Numbered from the stretch's first letter, positions 7,717 through 16,279 are shown. The stretch is 36,679 bases of DNA from JAQSWP01 sp050185515 (GCA_050185515.1 JBFWZG010000015.1:1-36679), one strand, 5' to 3'. Numbers and translations are program-made. The notes: a model not told the origin generated them from the letters alone.

Positions 7717-8749
7717 AGGCGGAAACCGGGGCCAGCAGGGCGTCGAGCCGCCGCTGCCAGGCGGAAATTTCATCCGGCTGCGGCGGCTTGCGCGCCCCGG
7801 CCAGTCGGGCCCGACCACGCGCCAGTCGCTCCAGCGCCGGTCCCGTCATCGGCCCGGCGGCGTCGGCGACCGGCACCATCTCGTCCATCCGCCCGTTGCA
7901 ATGCAGGGCAATGTCGCAGCCAGCGGCCAGGGACGCCGCGGCGCGCTCGCCCAGGCTGCCGCCTAGGGCCTGCATGGAGAGATCGTCCGACAGCAGCAGA
8001 CCCTGAAAGCCGATCGCCCCACGGACGATGCGCTCGATCACGGTCGGCGAGGTGGTGGCCGGACGATCGGCGTCGATGGCGGTGAAGAGCACATGGGCGG
8101 TCATGCCCCAGGGCATGTCCGACAGCGCCTGGAACGGCAGGAAATCGCTGTGCTGCAGTTCCACGACGGAGGTGTTGACCTTCGGCAACGCGAGGTGGCT
8201 GTCGACCCCGGCGCGACCATGGCCGGGCAGATGCTTGATGACCGGCATGATCCCCATGTCGAGCATTGTGCCGGCGGCGACGCGGCCGAGATCGGCGACG
8301 ATCTCGGGCTGCAGCGCGAAGGCGCGGTCGCCGATGACGTCGTGGGCGCCGGGCACCGGCACGTCGAGGCAGGGCACGCAGTCGACATCGATGCCGAGTG
8401 CGATCAGATCGGCCGCGATCAGCCGCATGTTGAACTCGACAGCTTCGCGGCCCAGCGCCGGATCGCGCCTGAACAGATCGCCGAACCGCGCCGCCGTCGG
8501 CGCCTGGCGCCAGCGCGGCGGTTTCAGCCGCTGCACCCGGCCGCCCTCCTGGTCGATCAGCACCGGCGCGTCGGCGCGGCCGACGCTGTCACGCAGATCG
8601 GCGGTGAGCCTGGCGATCTGCTCGGGCGTTTCGCAATTGCGCGCAAACAGGATAAAGCCCAGAGGATCGCTGCGACGGAAGAAGTCGCGCTCCTCCGCGC
8701 TCAGGTCGAGGCCGGCGCAGCCGAAGATCGCCGCCTTGGGGGCGCTCAC
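7715..8749 (-). CDS. nagZ: Beta-N-acetylhexosaminidase (NagZ)
   Basis: NagZ is a cytoplasmic family 3 glycoside hydrolase that removes GlcNAc from anhydro-muropeptides during peptidoglycan recycling. The protein has FILFARNCETPEQI, LIDQEGGRVQRL (residues 65-76), the KHLPGHG motif (172-178) whose histidine belongs to the mobile catalytic loop, and SDDLSM (254-259) containing the nucleophile aspartate. Length (344 residues) is normal. I chose the GTG at 8749 because it overlaps the preceding stop codon as GTGA, a coupled start; an ATG at 8767 would add six residues. The gene lies between the SPOR gene and scpA, its usual place in Alphaproteobacteria. Confidence 0.94.
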   Translation of the reverse strand: MSAPKAAIFGCAGLDLSAEERDFFRRSDPLGFILFARNCETPEQIARLTADLRDSVGRADAPVLIDQEGGRVQRLKPPRWRQAPTAARFGDLFRRDPALGREAVEFNMRLIAADLIALGIDVDCVPCLDVPVPGAHDVIGDRAFALQPEIVADLGRVAAGTMLDMGIMPVIKHLPGHGRAGVDSHLALPKVNTSVVELQHSDFLPFQALSDMPWGMTAHVLFTAIDADRPATTSPTVIERIVRGAIGFQGLLLSDDLSMQALGGSLGERAAASLAAGCDIALHCNGRMDEMVPVADAAGPMTGPALERLARGRARLAGARKPPQPDEISAWQRRLDALLAPVSA

Positions 8750-9189
8750 GGCTTGACCACCAGGCATTCGACGGATCGACCGCGCAAGGTGGCACAGGCC
8801 GATTGCGCGCCGCTTTCGTCGAGCGGGCCAGCCTGAACGCGATAATACGTGCCGCGTTCGCCCAGATCGACGCGCACCGCGCGCATGGTCAGCTTGCCCA
8901 GCACGTCGCCGTTGGATTGCTGCAGCCGCGCCCAGGTCGCCTTGGCCTGCTCTTCGGTTCGCACCGAGGCAAGCTGGATGCGGTGGCCGGACAGCGTGTC
9001 GATCAGCGTCGCGATGCTGGGGCTGCTCTGGGGNNNNNNNNNNNNNNNNNNNNNNNNNNNNNNNNNNNNNNNNNNNNNNNNNNNNNNNNNNNNNNNNNNN
9101 NNNNNNNNNNNNNNNNNNNNNNNNNNNNNNNNNAGCCGGCTGCCGGCATCAGCGCCCGGCGGCGGCGTGAAGACCGGCTTTTGCGCCAT
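8746..9189 (-). CDS. SPOR-domain protein, interrupted by an assembly gap
   Basis: The visible C-terminal part (HRIQLASVRTEEQAKATW ... GTYYRVQAGPLDESGAQSACATLRGRSVECLVVKP) is a SPOR domain, which binds denuded glycan at the septum. The N-terminal 18 residues (MAQKPVFTPPPGADAGSR) start at the ATG at 9189, which shares one base with the argS stop (TGATG). Everything between is 100 Ns. Proteins of this family normally have a membrane helix and a long Pro/Ala/Gln-rich linker here, both hidden. That both ends fall in one frame across the Ns means little, since the gap length is conventional. True protein length is unknown. Confidence 0.82.
   Translation of the reverse strand: MAQKPVFTPPPGADAGSRXXXXXXXXXXXXXXXXXXXXXXXXXXXXXXXXXXPQSSPSIATLIDTLSGHRIQLASVRTEEQAKATWARLQQSNGDVLGKLTMRAVRVDLGERGTYYRVQAGPLDESGAQSACATLRGRSVECLVVKP
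9034..9133. other. Assembly gap of 100 Ns
   Basis: Exactly 100 undetermined bases lie here, the conventional placeholder for a scaffold gap of unknown size. It lies inside the SPOR gene, where the membrane segment and low-complexity linker would be expected. GC-rich or repetitive linker DNA may have broken the assembly. Confidence 0.99.
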
Positions 9190-10940
9190 CAGCGCATTTC
9201 CTCCGCCGGAGTCACGCCAAAAATGTCGAGTCCGGAGGCAATCACCGTTCCGACCCCCTGCACCAGCGCCAGCCGCGCCCGCGTCAATTCGCTGTTGCCG
9301 TCGTGGATGAAGCGCAGCGTGGCGTCCTCCTTGCCGCGGTTCCAGTGCACGTGGAAGGCCGATGCCAGGTCGTAGAGATAGAAGGCCAGCCGGTGCGGCT
9401 CGTGCGCCTGGGCGGCAGCCTCCACCGTCCGAGGCCAGCTCGCCATCAGCCGGATCAGCCCGAGTTCGCCCGCATCCTGCAGCGGCGACAGGTCGACCTG
9501 CGCCAGCGCCTCCGGCGTCAGGTCGCGTTCGCCGGCCTGTTCGGCCTGGCGCATGACCGAGCGCGTGCGCGCATGGGCGTACTGCACGTACCAAACCGGA
9601 TTGTCGCGCGACTGTTCGGTCGCCTTCACCAGGTCGAAATCGAACGGCGCGTCGTTCTTGCGCGTCAACATCAGGAAACGCACCACGTCCTTGCCGACGT
9701 CGTCGATCAGTTCGCGCAGTGTAACAAATACGCCGGCCCTTTTCGACATCCGCACAAGCTCGCCGCCGCGCATCAGGCGGACGATCTGGCAGACCTTGAC
9801 GTCGAGTTCGGCCTTGTTGTTGCCGGTGATCGCCTTTACCGCAGCCTGCATGCGCTTGATGTAGCCGCCGTGATCGGCGCCCCACACGTCGATCATGTCG
9901 AGATAGCCGCGGCGCGCCTTGTCGTGGTGGTAGGCGATGTCGTTGGCGAAATAGGTGTACGAACCGTCCGATTTCTTCAGAGGCCGGTCGACATCATCGC
10001 CGAACTCGGTGGCGCGGAACAGCGTCTGCTCGCGATCCTCCCAGTCCTCCGGCTTCATGCCCTTGGGCGGCTGCAGCCGGCCGACATAGATCAGCCCGGC
10101 GTCGGTCAGCGTCCTGATCGCGCGATCGACGGCGCCGGCCTCGACCAGGGCACGCTCGCTGCTGAACACGGTCTGGTGCACGCCGAGCAGCTCGAGATCG
10201 GCCTTGATGTTCTCCATCATCGCCGCCACCGCGAAGTCGCGGAACGGCGCCAGCCATTGGCCTTCGGGCGCCGATCGGTACCTGTCGCCGTACTGCTGCG
10301 CCAGCGCCGCGCCGACCGGCTTCAGGTAGTCGCCGGGATAGAGGCCCTCGGGAATCTCGCCGATGTCGTCGCCCAGCGCCTCGCGATAACGCAGCCAGGC
10401 GGAGCGCGCCAGAATGTCGACCTGGGCGCCGGCGTCGTTGATGTAGTATTCGCGCGTGACGTCGTAGCCGACCTTTTCCAGCAGCGAGGCCAACACGTCG
10501 CCGTAGACCGCGCCGCGCGCATGCGCCACGTGCAGCGGACCGGTCGGATTGGCCGAGACGTACTCGACATTGACCTTCTTGCCGCCGCCGGCCCGCGAGT
10601 GACCGTAAGCGCGGCCCTGCGCAAGTACATCCTTGAGGCGGGCGCGCCAGAAATCGTCGCTCAGCCTGAGATTTACGAAGCCCGGACCGGCCACCGAGAT
10701 GTCGGTTACGTCGGGATTCTTCTTCAGTTCGCCAACCAGCAGATCGGCGATCTCCCGCGGCTTGCGGCCGGCCTGCTTGCTCAGCACCAGCGCCGCGTTC
10801 GTGGCCACGTCGCCATGCGAGGCATCGCGCGGCGGTTCGGCCGTAACGGCGGCGGAATCCAGCCTGGGCAGCGCCCCGGATGCGGCCAGCCGGCCGAGGG
10901 CCGCTTCGATCTCGGCGGCGAAATGCTTGAATGGATCCAT
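9189..10940 (-). CDS. argS: Arginyl-tRNA synthetase
   Basis: This 583-residue class I synthetase charges tRNA-Arg. The N-terminal additional domain (1-~115) includes SHGDVATNAALVLSKQAG. The catalytic domain has the HIGH-type motif in SANPTGPLHVAHARG (HVAH at 137-140) and a KMSKS-equivalent LVRMSKRAG loop followed by FVTLRELIDDVGKDVVRFLML. The C-terminal anticodon-binding DALR domain covers the last ~120 residues (VWYVQYAHARTRSVMRQA ... AFYLYDLASAFHVHWNRG). Length is typical. The ATG at 10940 lies 13 bases after the dGTPase gene, and the SPOR gene overlaps its stop codon, so all three are co-transcribed. Confidence 0.98.
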   Translation of the reverse strand: MDPFKHFAAEIEAALGRLAASGALPRLDSAAVTAEPPRDASHGDVATNAALVLSKQAGRKPREIADLLVGELKKNPDVTDISVAGPGFVNLRLSDDFWRARLKDVLAQGRAYGHSRAGGGKKVNVEYVSANPTGPLHVAHARGAVYGDVLASLLEKVGYDVTREYYINDAGAQVDILARSAWLRYREALGDDIGEIPEGLYPGDYLKPVGAALAQQYGDRYRSAPEGQWLAPFRDFAVAAMMENIKADLELLGVHQTVFSSERALVEAGAVDRAIRTLTDAGLIYVGRLQPPKGMKPEDWEDREQTLFRATEFGDDVDRPLKKSDGSYTYFANDIAYHHDKARRGYLDMIDVWGADHGGYIKRMQAAVKAITGNNKAELDVKVCQIVRLMRGGELVRMSKRAGVFVTLRELIDDVGKDVVRFLMLTRKNDAPFDFDLVKATEQSRDNPVWYVQYAHARTRSVMRQAEQAGERDLTPEALAQVDLSPLQDAGELGLIRLMASWPRTVEAAAQAHEPHRLAFYLYDLASAFHVHWNRGKEDATLRFIHDGNSELTRARLALVQGVGTVIASGLDIFGVTPAEEMR

Positions 10941-10953
10941 CGTCGGCTTGCTT

Positions 10954-12126
10954 CTATTCGTAAACGTCCAACAGTCGGCGATGCTCCAACAGGGCGAAGC
11001 GATCCGTCATGCCGGCGATGTAGTCGGCCACCAGGCGCGCACGGCGGCGTTCGTCGGCGTTGCGAGCCCGCTCGCGCCAGTCCTGCGGCAGGCAGTCGGG
11101 CTCGCGGAACAGCAATTCGAACAGCTCGCGCACGACCCGGCGCGCCTTGGAGGTCATGCGGTTGACGCGATAGTGGCGGTACATACGCTCGAACAGAAAC
11201 TCTTTCAAGCGCCTGTCGGCGGCAGCCATTTCCGTCGAAAACGCCACCACGGCGGCATCATGGCCGCGGATCGCCTCGACGTTCGCCGGCGCCAGCGCGG
11301 CCAGCCGCCGCCGCGACTCGCCGAGCACGTCGCGGATCATGCGGTCGATCAGCCGTCGCGTCGTCTCGTTGATCAGCCGGTGCTCGTCGATGCCCGGATA
11401 CGCCGCCCGCACCTCCGCCACCACGTCGCCGACCAGCGGCACCTGGCAGATATCCGCCAGGCTGAACAGCCGGGCGCGCAGTCCGTCGTCGATATCGTGA
11501 TTGTTGTAGGCGATGTCGTCCGACAGCGCCGCCACCTGAGCCTCCGCGCCCGGCCAGGTATGCAGTTCCAGATCCTGCACGCGCGTGTACTCGGCGATCG
11601 CCAGCGGCAGGTCCTGCAGGCTGCGGCCTGACGTGACCAGCGGGCCGTTATGCTTGACGACGCCTTCCAGCGTCTCCCAGGTCAGGTTGAGGCCGTCGAA
11701 GGCCGCGTAGCGCTGTTCGAGCTGGGTCAGGATGCGCAAGGTCTGGGCGTTGTGGTCGAAGCCACCCCAGTCGCGCATCGCCAGATCGAGCGCCTCCTCG
11801 CCGGCATGGCCGAACGGCGTGTGGCCGAAATCGTGCGCCAGCGACAAGGTCTCCGCCATGTCCTCGTTCAGCCCGAGTGCGCGGGCCAGCGAGCGGGCGA
11901 TCTGCGCCACTTCCAGCGAATGGGTCAGGCGCGTTCGGTAGTGATCGCCTTCGTGATAGACGAAGACCTGGGTCTTGTGCTTCAGCCGCCGAAAGGCGGA
12001 CGAGTGGATGATGCGGTCGCGGTCGCGCTGAAACGGGGTGCGCCCTTCGGCCTCCGGTTCCCTGTGCAGCCGGCCGCGGCTGCGGTTGGGATCGGTCGCG
12101 TAGGGCTGCAGGCTCGTTTCGACCAT
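10954..12126 (-). CDS. dgt: Deoxyguanosinetriphosphate triphosphohydrolase-like protein
   Basis: This 390-residue HD-superfamily phosphohydrolase belongs to the bacterial dGTPase-like group, which releases triphosphate from dNTPs. Characteristic features in order are DRDRIIHSSAFRRLKHKTQVF, the metal ligand in RLTHSLEVAQIAR (H69), and the HD pair plus following histidines in LAHDFGHTPFGHAGE (H98, D99, H102, H107). DDIAYNNHDIDDGLRA supplies the distal metal aspartate. The N-terminal NRSRGR segment is also conserved in the family. The shorter alphaproteobacterial form is commonly annotated as dGTPase-like, and substrate preference may be broader than dGTP. It sits directly upstream of argS and 28 bases after the TerC gene. 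Confidence 0.93.
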   Translation of the reverse strand: MVETSLQPYATDPNRSRGRLHREPEAEGRTPFQRDRDRIIHSSAFRRLKHKTQVFVYHEGDHYRTRLTHSLEVAQIARSLARALGLNEDMAETLSLAHDFGHTPFGHAGEEALDLAMRDWGGFDHNAQTLRILTQLEQRYAAFDGLNLTWETLEGVVKHNGPLVTSGRSLQDLPLAIAEYTRVQDLELHTWPGAEAQVAALSDDIAYNNHDIDDGLRARLFSLADICQVPLVGDVVAEVRAAYPGIDEHRLINETTRRLIDRMIRDVLGESRRRLAALAPANVEAIRGHDAAVVAFSTEMAAADRRLKEFLFERMYRHYRVNRMTSKARRVVRELFELLFREPDCLPQDWRERARNADERRRARLVADYIAGMTDRFALLEHRRLLDVYE

Positions 12127-12154
12127 CCGATCTCCGATTGCGGGCGGCGCGGGC

Positions 12155-12793
12155 TCAGCCCATTCCGAAAAAGCCGGGGCCGAGATAGCGATACACCTGG
12201 TCGCCGCCCTTGATGATCATCTCGACCGCCACGTAGGCGATCACCAGCAGGCCAACATAGGCGATCCAGTGGTAGCGACTGAGCAGCTTGGCGATGAAAC
12301 TCGCCGCTACCGCCATCAGGGCGATCGACAGCACAAGGCCGAACACCAGAATCTCGGGATGGTCGCGCGCGGCGCCGGCCACCGCAAGCACGTTGTCGAG
12401 CGACATGGAGAGGTCGGCCAGCACGATCTGCTTGATGGCTTCCGCCGGCTTCTTCCTGACCGGCTGCGCCCCGGCGTTCTCCAGCGCGTCCGGGTCGTGC
12501 TTCGGCGCGCGCAGTTCGCGCCACATCTTCCATGCCACCCAAAGGAGCAGCAGCCCGCCGGCCAGGGTCAGGCCGATGATGGCCAGCAGCTGCGTCGCCA
12601 CCAGCGCGAAGGCCACGCGCATCAGCGTCGCGGCCAGGATGCCGATCATGATGATGCGGCCGCGCTTTTCGGCCGGCAGGCCGGCGACCGCCAGGCCGAT
12701 TATGATCGCGTTGTCGCCCGACAGCACGACGTCGATGACGATGACCTGGAAGAAGGCGGTCAGGGCCGCCGAATCGATTTCGAAGCCGAACAA
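12155..12793 (-). CDS. TerC family integral membrane protein (YjbE type)
   Basis: This membrane protein has the TerC-family N-terminal pattern with metal-binding acidic residues in helices (IVIDVVLSGDNAIIIGLA near the start; LSMSLDNVLAVAGAARDHPEI in the second half). It has about seven hydrophobic segments. Members are linked to manganese or other divalent-metal export and metallation of exported enzymes, so that role is inferred. The start needs care: no ATG exists upstream in this frame. I take the TTG at 12793 (212 residues) because GAGG lies 8 bases before it and the family begins here. A TTG at 12913 would add 40 Arg/Pro/Cys-rich residues unlike the family. It lies 28 bases before dgt. 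Confidence 0.85.
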   Translation of the reverse strand: MFGFEIDSAALTAFFQVIVIDVVLSGDNAIIIGLAVAGLPAEKRGRIIMIGILAATLMRVAFALVATQLLAIIGLTLAGGLLLLWVAWKMWRELRAPKHDPDALENAGAQPVRKKPAEAIKQIVLADLSMSLDNVLAVAGAARDHPEILVFGLVLSIALMAVAASFIAKLLSRYHWIAYVGLLVIAYVAVEMIIKGGDQVYRYLGPGFFGMG

Positions 12794-12861
12794 ACTGGAT
12801 ATCCTCGCCGGGCGGCCGCTCCGCGAAAAAGCGGGGCATACTCGCCGTGGGGCGGGCAAAA

Positions 12862-12888
12862 GTAAACACCGCGCTGAGCATAGTTTAC
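12862..12888. repeat. Inverted repeat in divergent intergenic region
   Basis: GTAAAC (12862-12867) and GTTTAC (12883-12888) are exact inverted half-sites with centres 21 bases apart, two helical turns. They lie in the 181-base region between the TerC gene (-) and the crotonase gene (+). This is the most AT-rich part of that region and could be an operator for either gene. No convincing -35/-10 pair is visible. Confidence 0.35.
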
Positions 12889-12974
12889 ATGGGAATCGCC
12901 CTGCGAACCGCAAGGCGCTGGATGGCGCGCATCAGGGTCTCCATACTGCGCGCCAAACCGCCGAAGGAGGAACC

Positions 12975-13718
12975 ATGAGCAGCCTGGTATTGCGCGTCGA
13001 CGAGGGCGGCATCGCCTATCTGACGCTGAACCGGCCGCAGGCGCTTAACGCGTTGAGCCCCACCCTGTTCGTCGAGTTGCGCGCCCATATCGACGCCATC
13101 GCCGGCCAGACCGAAACGGTCGGCTGCGTCGTGCTGCAGGCGGAGGGTCGCTCGTTCTCGGCCGGCAACGATCTGCGCGCCATCCAGGCCGGCGAGACGG
13201 CGCCGACGCCAAGCTTCCAGGCCGACACGATACTGGCGCTGGAGCGGCTGCCGCAGCCGACCATCGCCGCTGTGCAGGGGCACTGCTATACCGGCGCGCT
13301 CGAGCTGGTGCTGGGCTGCGACCTGATGGTGTGCGCCGACAGCGCGCGCTTCGCCGACACGCACGGCAAGTTCTCGATGACGCCGCTATGGGGCATGAGC
13401 CAGCGCCTGCCGCGCCGCATCGGCCCGCTGCGCGCCAAGGAAATAATGCTCACCGGCAGGGTGGTTTCAGGCACCGAAGCGGCGGCGATCGGCCTGGCCA
13501 ATCTCGTCGTGCCGGAGGCCGAGCTGCGCCAGCGCACCGCGGAGCTCGCGCAGCAGATCGTCGCCAGCTCCTGGCACACGCTGCGCGCCGACAAGAAACT
13601 GGTCGATGGCGGGCAGAATCTCGGCCTCACCGATGCGCTGGCCTTCGAGCGCGCCAACAGCCCCGGGCGCGGTCCCGACATGGAAGAACGCCTGAAGAAA
13701 TTCGCGGCCAAGGGCTAG
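12975..13718 (+). CDS. Enoyl-CoA hydratase/isomerase (crotonase) family protein
   Basis: This 247-residue crotonase-fold protein acts on an acyl-CoA thioester. Visible features are the N-terminal LTLNRPQALNALS, the oxyanion-hole segment RSFSAGNDLRAI (60-71), and TGALELVLGCDLMVCADSARFA (107-127), in which E110 aligns with Glu144 of rat enoyl-CoA hydratase. The position equivalent to the second catalytic glutamate (rat Glu164) appears to be His130 in ADTHGKFSMTP, so a simple hydratase reaction is doubtful. The ATG at 12975 follows an excellent AAGGAGG site; the longer frame upstream is not coding. It converges on hrpB and the two stop codons overlap by 4 bases. No other beta-oxidation genes are nearby. 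Confidence 0.9.
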   Translation: MSSLVLRVDEGGIAYLTLNRPQALNALSPTLFVELRAHIDAIAGQTETVGCVVLQAEGRSFSAGNDLRAIQAGETAPTPSFQADTILALERLPQPTIAAVQGHCYTGALELVLGCDLMVCADSARFADTHGKFSMTPLWGMSQRLPRRIGPLRAKEIMLTGRVVSGTEAAAIGLANLVVPEAELRQRTAELAQQIVASSWHTLRADKKLVDGGQNLGLTDALAFERANSPGRGPDMEERLKKFAAKG

Positions 13719-16207
13719 GTCCCGCGCCGCTTGGCGCGCGCCGTCGGCGGGGCGGCCAAAGGATCTTCCGGCCAGGGATGGCGCGGGTAGCGGCCGCGCA
13801 TTTCCTTGCGCACCTCGGCGTAGGACGAACGCCAGAAGCCGGCCAGATCGCCGGTAACCTGCAGCGGCCGCCCCGCCGGCGACAGCAGATGCAGGCTGAG
13901 CGTCACGCGCCCGTCGGCGATGGCGGGCGTATGCGCCAGGCCGAACATCTCCTGCAGCTTGACCGCCAGAACCGGCTGGGCCGGATCGCCGTAGTCGATG
14001 CGGATGCGCGAGCCGGACGGGACCTCGACATGCGTCGGCGCCAGACGATCGAGCGCGCGCTGCTGCTCCCACGGCAGCAGGTTGCGGATGGCCGACGCAT
14101 GATCGAGCCGGCGCAGGGCGGCCAGGGACTGTGCCTGATCCGCCGGCAGCCATTCCTCCAGGCGCGACAGCAGCGCGGCGTCGGTCAGATCGGGCCAGTC
14201 CTCGCCGAAGACCGAGCGCAGCAGCGCCACGCGCTGGCGCAGGCTCTGCGCCGTCTCGTCCAGATCCAGCGATGCCAGTCCGCGCTGGCGCACCGCCTGC
14301 AGCAGCGCCGCCGCCATGGCCTCGCGCGACGGCGCCTTCAGCGGCTTCTCGCTCAGCACCAGCGCGCCCAGCCGCTCCTGCCGCGCCGCCAGCACCTTCT
14401 GCTGCGCCTCGTCCCATTCGACGCTGTCGCGCGTTTCGATGTGGGCGGCGAAGTGCCGGCGCAGATCCGCCTCGTCCAGCGCACCGGCCAGATAGATGCG
14501 CCCTTCGGCGCCCGACCCGTCGAGATCGGCGACGGCGATGTATTTCTCGCCCGCCAGCGCATCGGCCTTGTCGAGTGCCGCCCCGCGCCCATTGGCGAGC
14601 CGGTAGCGCGGCGCTTCGCCACTGCGGCGCCGCGCGATGCGGTCGGGATAGGCGAAGGCGAGCAGCAGTCCCGCCTCGGCATCGTCGTCGCCGTCGGCAA
14701 TCCCCGCCGCTCGCGCCAGTCGCGACGCCAGCCGCAGCGCCCGCCGGCCGGCGCCCTCGTTCAGGCTCAGCTCGAAATGCGAGAAGCGCCGCCCCGTGGC
14801 CAGCGCCTGCAGCGCTTCCAGCCGCAGCCGGATATCGGCCGCCGGCTGTCCCGGCCGCGCCCGCAATATGTCGCGCTCCTCGAGCAGCGCCGCCAGCCGG
14901 CATGCCGTGACGCCCGCGCCCGTCTCCCGGCCCCGCAGGATCATGTGCGCCAGCCGCGGATGCACCGGAAGCTTCGCCAGTCTCTTGCCATGCTCGGTGA
15001 TGCGCGCCTGCCCATCCAGCGCGTCGAGCTCGCGCAGCAACGCAACGGCCTGCGCGAAATTCGCGGCCGGCGGCGGATTGACCCAGCGCAGGCTCGCCGG
15101 ATCGCCGACGCCCCATTGCGCCAGGTCCAGCGCCAGCGACGCCAGATCGGCAGATTCCATCTCCGGCCGATCCGCCGCCGGCCGCGCCCTGTTCTCCGCC
15201 TCCGGCCACAGCCGGTAGCAGACTCCCGGCCCCAGCCGCCCGGCGCGCCCGCGACGCTGGTCGGCCGCGGCGAGGCTTGCCCTGATCGTTTCCAGCCGCG
15301 ACATGCCGGAGCGCGGATCGAAAGCCGGCCGCCGCGCCAGCCCGCTGTCGATCACCACGCGCACGCCGTCGATGGTCAGCGAGGTCTCGGCGATCGACGT
15401 CGCCAGCACCACGCGCCGTCGCGCGCCGGACGGCGACACGGCGCGATCCTGCTCCGCCGCCGACAGCTCGCCATAGAGCGGCAGCACCTCGGCAGCAAGG
15501 TCGCCCTCGTTCAGCAGCCGCTCGACGCGCGTGATCTCGCCCGCTCCCGGCAGGAAGGCCAGCACATCGCCCTCGCACTCCCGCAAGGCCTGGCGCACCG
15601 CCTGCGCCATCGCCGTTTCCATGGCGACGCCGCCCGGTTGCGGCAAATAGCGGGTTTCGACCGGAAATAGCCGGCCGTCGCTGGTCAGGATCGGCGCATC
15701 GTTCAGCAGCGCCGACACCGCCTGCCCGTCCAGCGTCGCCGACATCGCCACCAGCCGCAGATCGGGCCGCAGCCCCGACTGCACGTCGATCGCCAGAGCG
15801 AGGCCGAGATCGGCCTGCAGGCTGCGCTCGTGGAACTCGTCGAACAGTATCGCGCCGACATCCGGCAGTTCGGGATCGTCCTGCAGCAGGCGCGTCAGGA
15901 TGCCTTCGGTGACGACTTCCAGCCGCGTGGCGCGCGAAACCCTGGCCTCGTCGCGCACGCGAAAGCCGATCGTCTCGCCCAAAGCGCTGCCGTGATTCTG
16001 CGCCAGGCGCTTGGCCACCATGCGCGCCGCCAGCCGGCGCGGCTCCAGCATCAGGATGCGCCGGCCGCCGAGCCAATCCTGGTCGAGCAGCCACAGCGGC
16101 AGCAATGTCGACTTGCCCGCACCCGGCGGCGCCTGCACGACGGCGTTGCGGCCCTGGCGCAGGGCGGCGAGAAACCCGCTTGCTATGTCCTCGACCGGCA
16201 GTCCCAT
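13715..16207 (-). CDS. hrpB: ATP-dependent RNA helicase HrpB
   Basis: This large DEAH-type superfamily 2 helicase has Walker A APPGAGKST (26-34), the DEFH box in LFDEFHERSL (123-126), the SAT motif LVAMSATLDG, and the motif VI region DQRRGRAGRLGPGVCYRLW. The helicase-associated domain follows, and the last ~250 residues form the HrpB-specific C-terminal domain ending LAGFWRSSYAEVRKEMRGRYPRHPWPEDP, highly diagnostic. The role in bacteria is poorly defined (RNA remodelling). I take the ATG at 16207 (830 residues), where homology begins (MGLPVEDI); a GTG at 16228 would add seven residues. An 8-bp inverted repeat abuts this start. Confidence 0.94.
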   Translation of the reverse strand: MGLPVEDIASGFLAALRQGRNAVVQAPPGAGKSTLLPLWLLDQDWLGGRRILMLEPRRLAARMVAKRLAQNHGSALGETIGFRVRDEARVSRATRLEVVTEGILTRLLQDDPELPDVGAILFDEFHERSLQADLGLALAIDVQSGLRPDLRLVAMSATLDGQAVSALLNDAPILTSDGRLFPVETRYLPQPGGVAMETAMAQAVRQALRECEGDVLAFLPGAGEITRVERLLNEGDLAAEVLPLYGELSAAEQDRAVSPSGARRRVVLATSIAETSLTIDGVRVVIDSGLARRPAFDPRSGMSRLETIRASLAAADQRRGRAGRLGPGVCYRLWPEAENRARPAADRPEMESADLASLALDLAQWGVGDPASLRWVNPPPAANFAQAVALLRELDALDGQARITEHGKRLAKLPVHPRLAHMILRGRETGAGVTACRLAALLEERDILRARPGQPAADIRLRLEALQALATGRRFSHFELSLNEGAGRRALRLASRLARAAGIADGDDDAEAGLLLAFAYPDRIARRRSGEAPRYRLANGRGAALDKADALAGEKYIAVADLDGSGAEGRIYLAGALDEADLRRHFAAHIETRDSVEWDEAQQKVLAARQERLGALVLSEKPLKAPSREAMAAALLQAVRQRGLASLDLDETAQSLRQRVALLRSVFGEDWPDLTDAALLSRLEEWLPADQAQSLAALRRLDHASAIRNLLPWEQQRALDRLAPTHVEVPSGSRIRIDYGDPAQPVLAVKLQEMFGLAHTPAIADGRVTLSLHLLSPAGRPLQVTGDLAGFWRSSYAEVRKEMRGRYPRHPWPEDPLAAPPTARAKRRGT

Positions 16208-16229
16208 CGTGGCGCGTTTGTGCGCCACG
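16208..16229. repeat. Perfect inverted repeat at the hrpB start
   Basis: CGTGGCGC (16208-16215) and GCGCCACG (16222-16229) form an 8-bp perfect inverted repeat with a 6-base centre (GTTTGT), immediately before the hrpB ATG. In an hrpB mRNA leader it would be a hairpin covering the expected ribosome-binding position. Alternatively it is an operator in the 72-base divergent region shared with the GGT-like gene, or chance in GC-rich DNA. Confidence 0.35.
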
Positions 16230-16279
16230 GCGGCCCGTCATGCAATGGTCATGGCCGGGCCGGCATGGCAGGATGCGCC

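Noticed and set aside
4349..7966. A 1205-codon plus-strand open frame opposite the permease, scpB and scpA genes
   Set aside because: It is rich in Arg, Gln and His, has no recognisable domain, and lies antisense to three clear genes. In GC-rich DNA the complementary frame of a real gene rarely contains stops.
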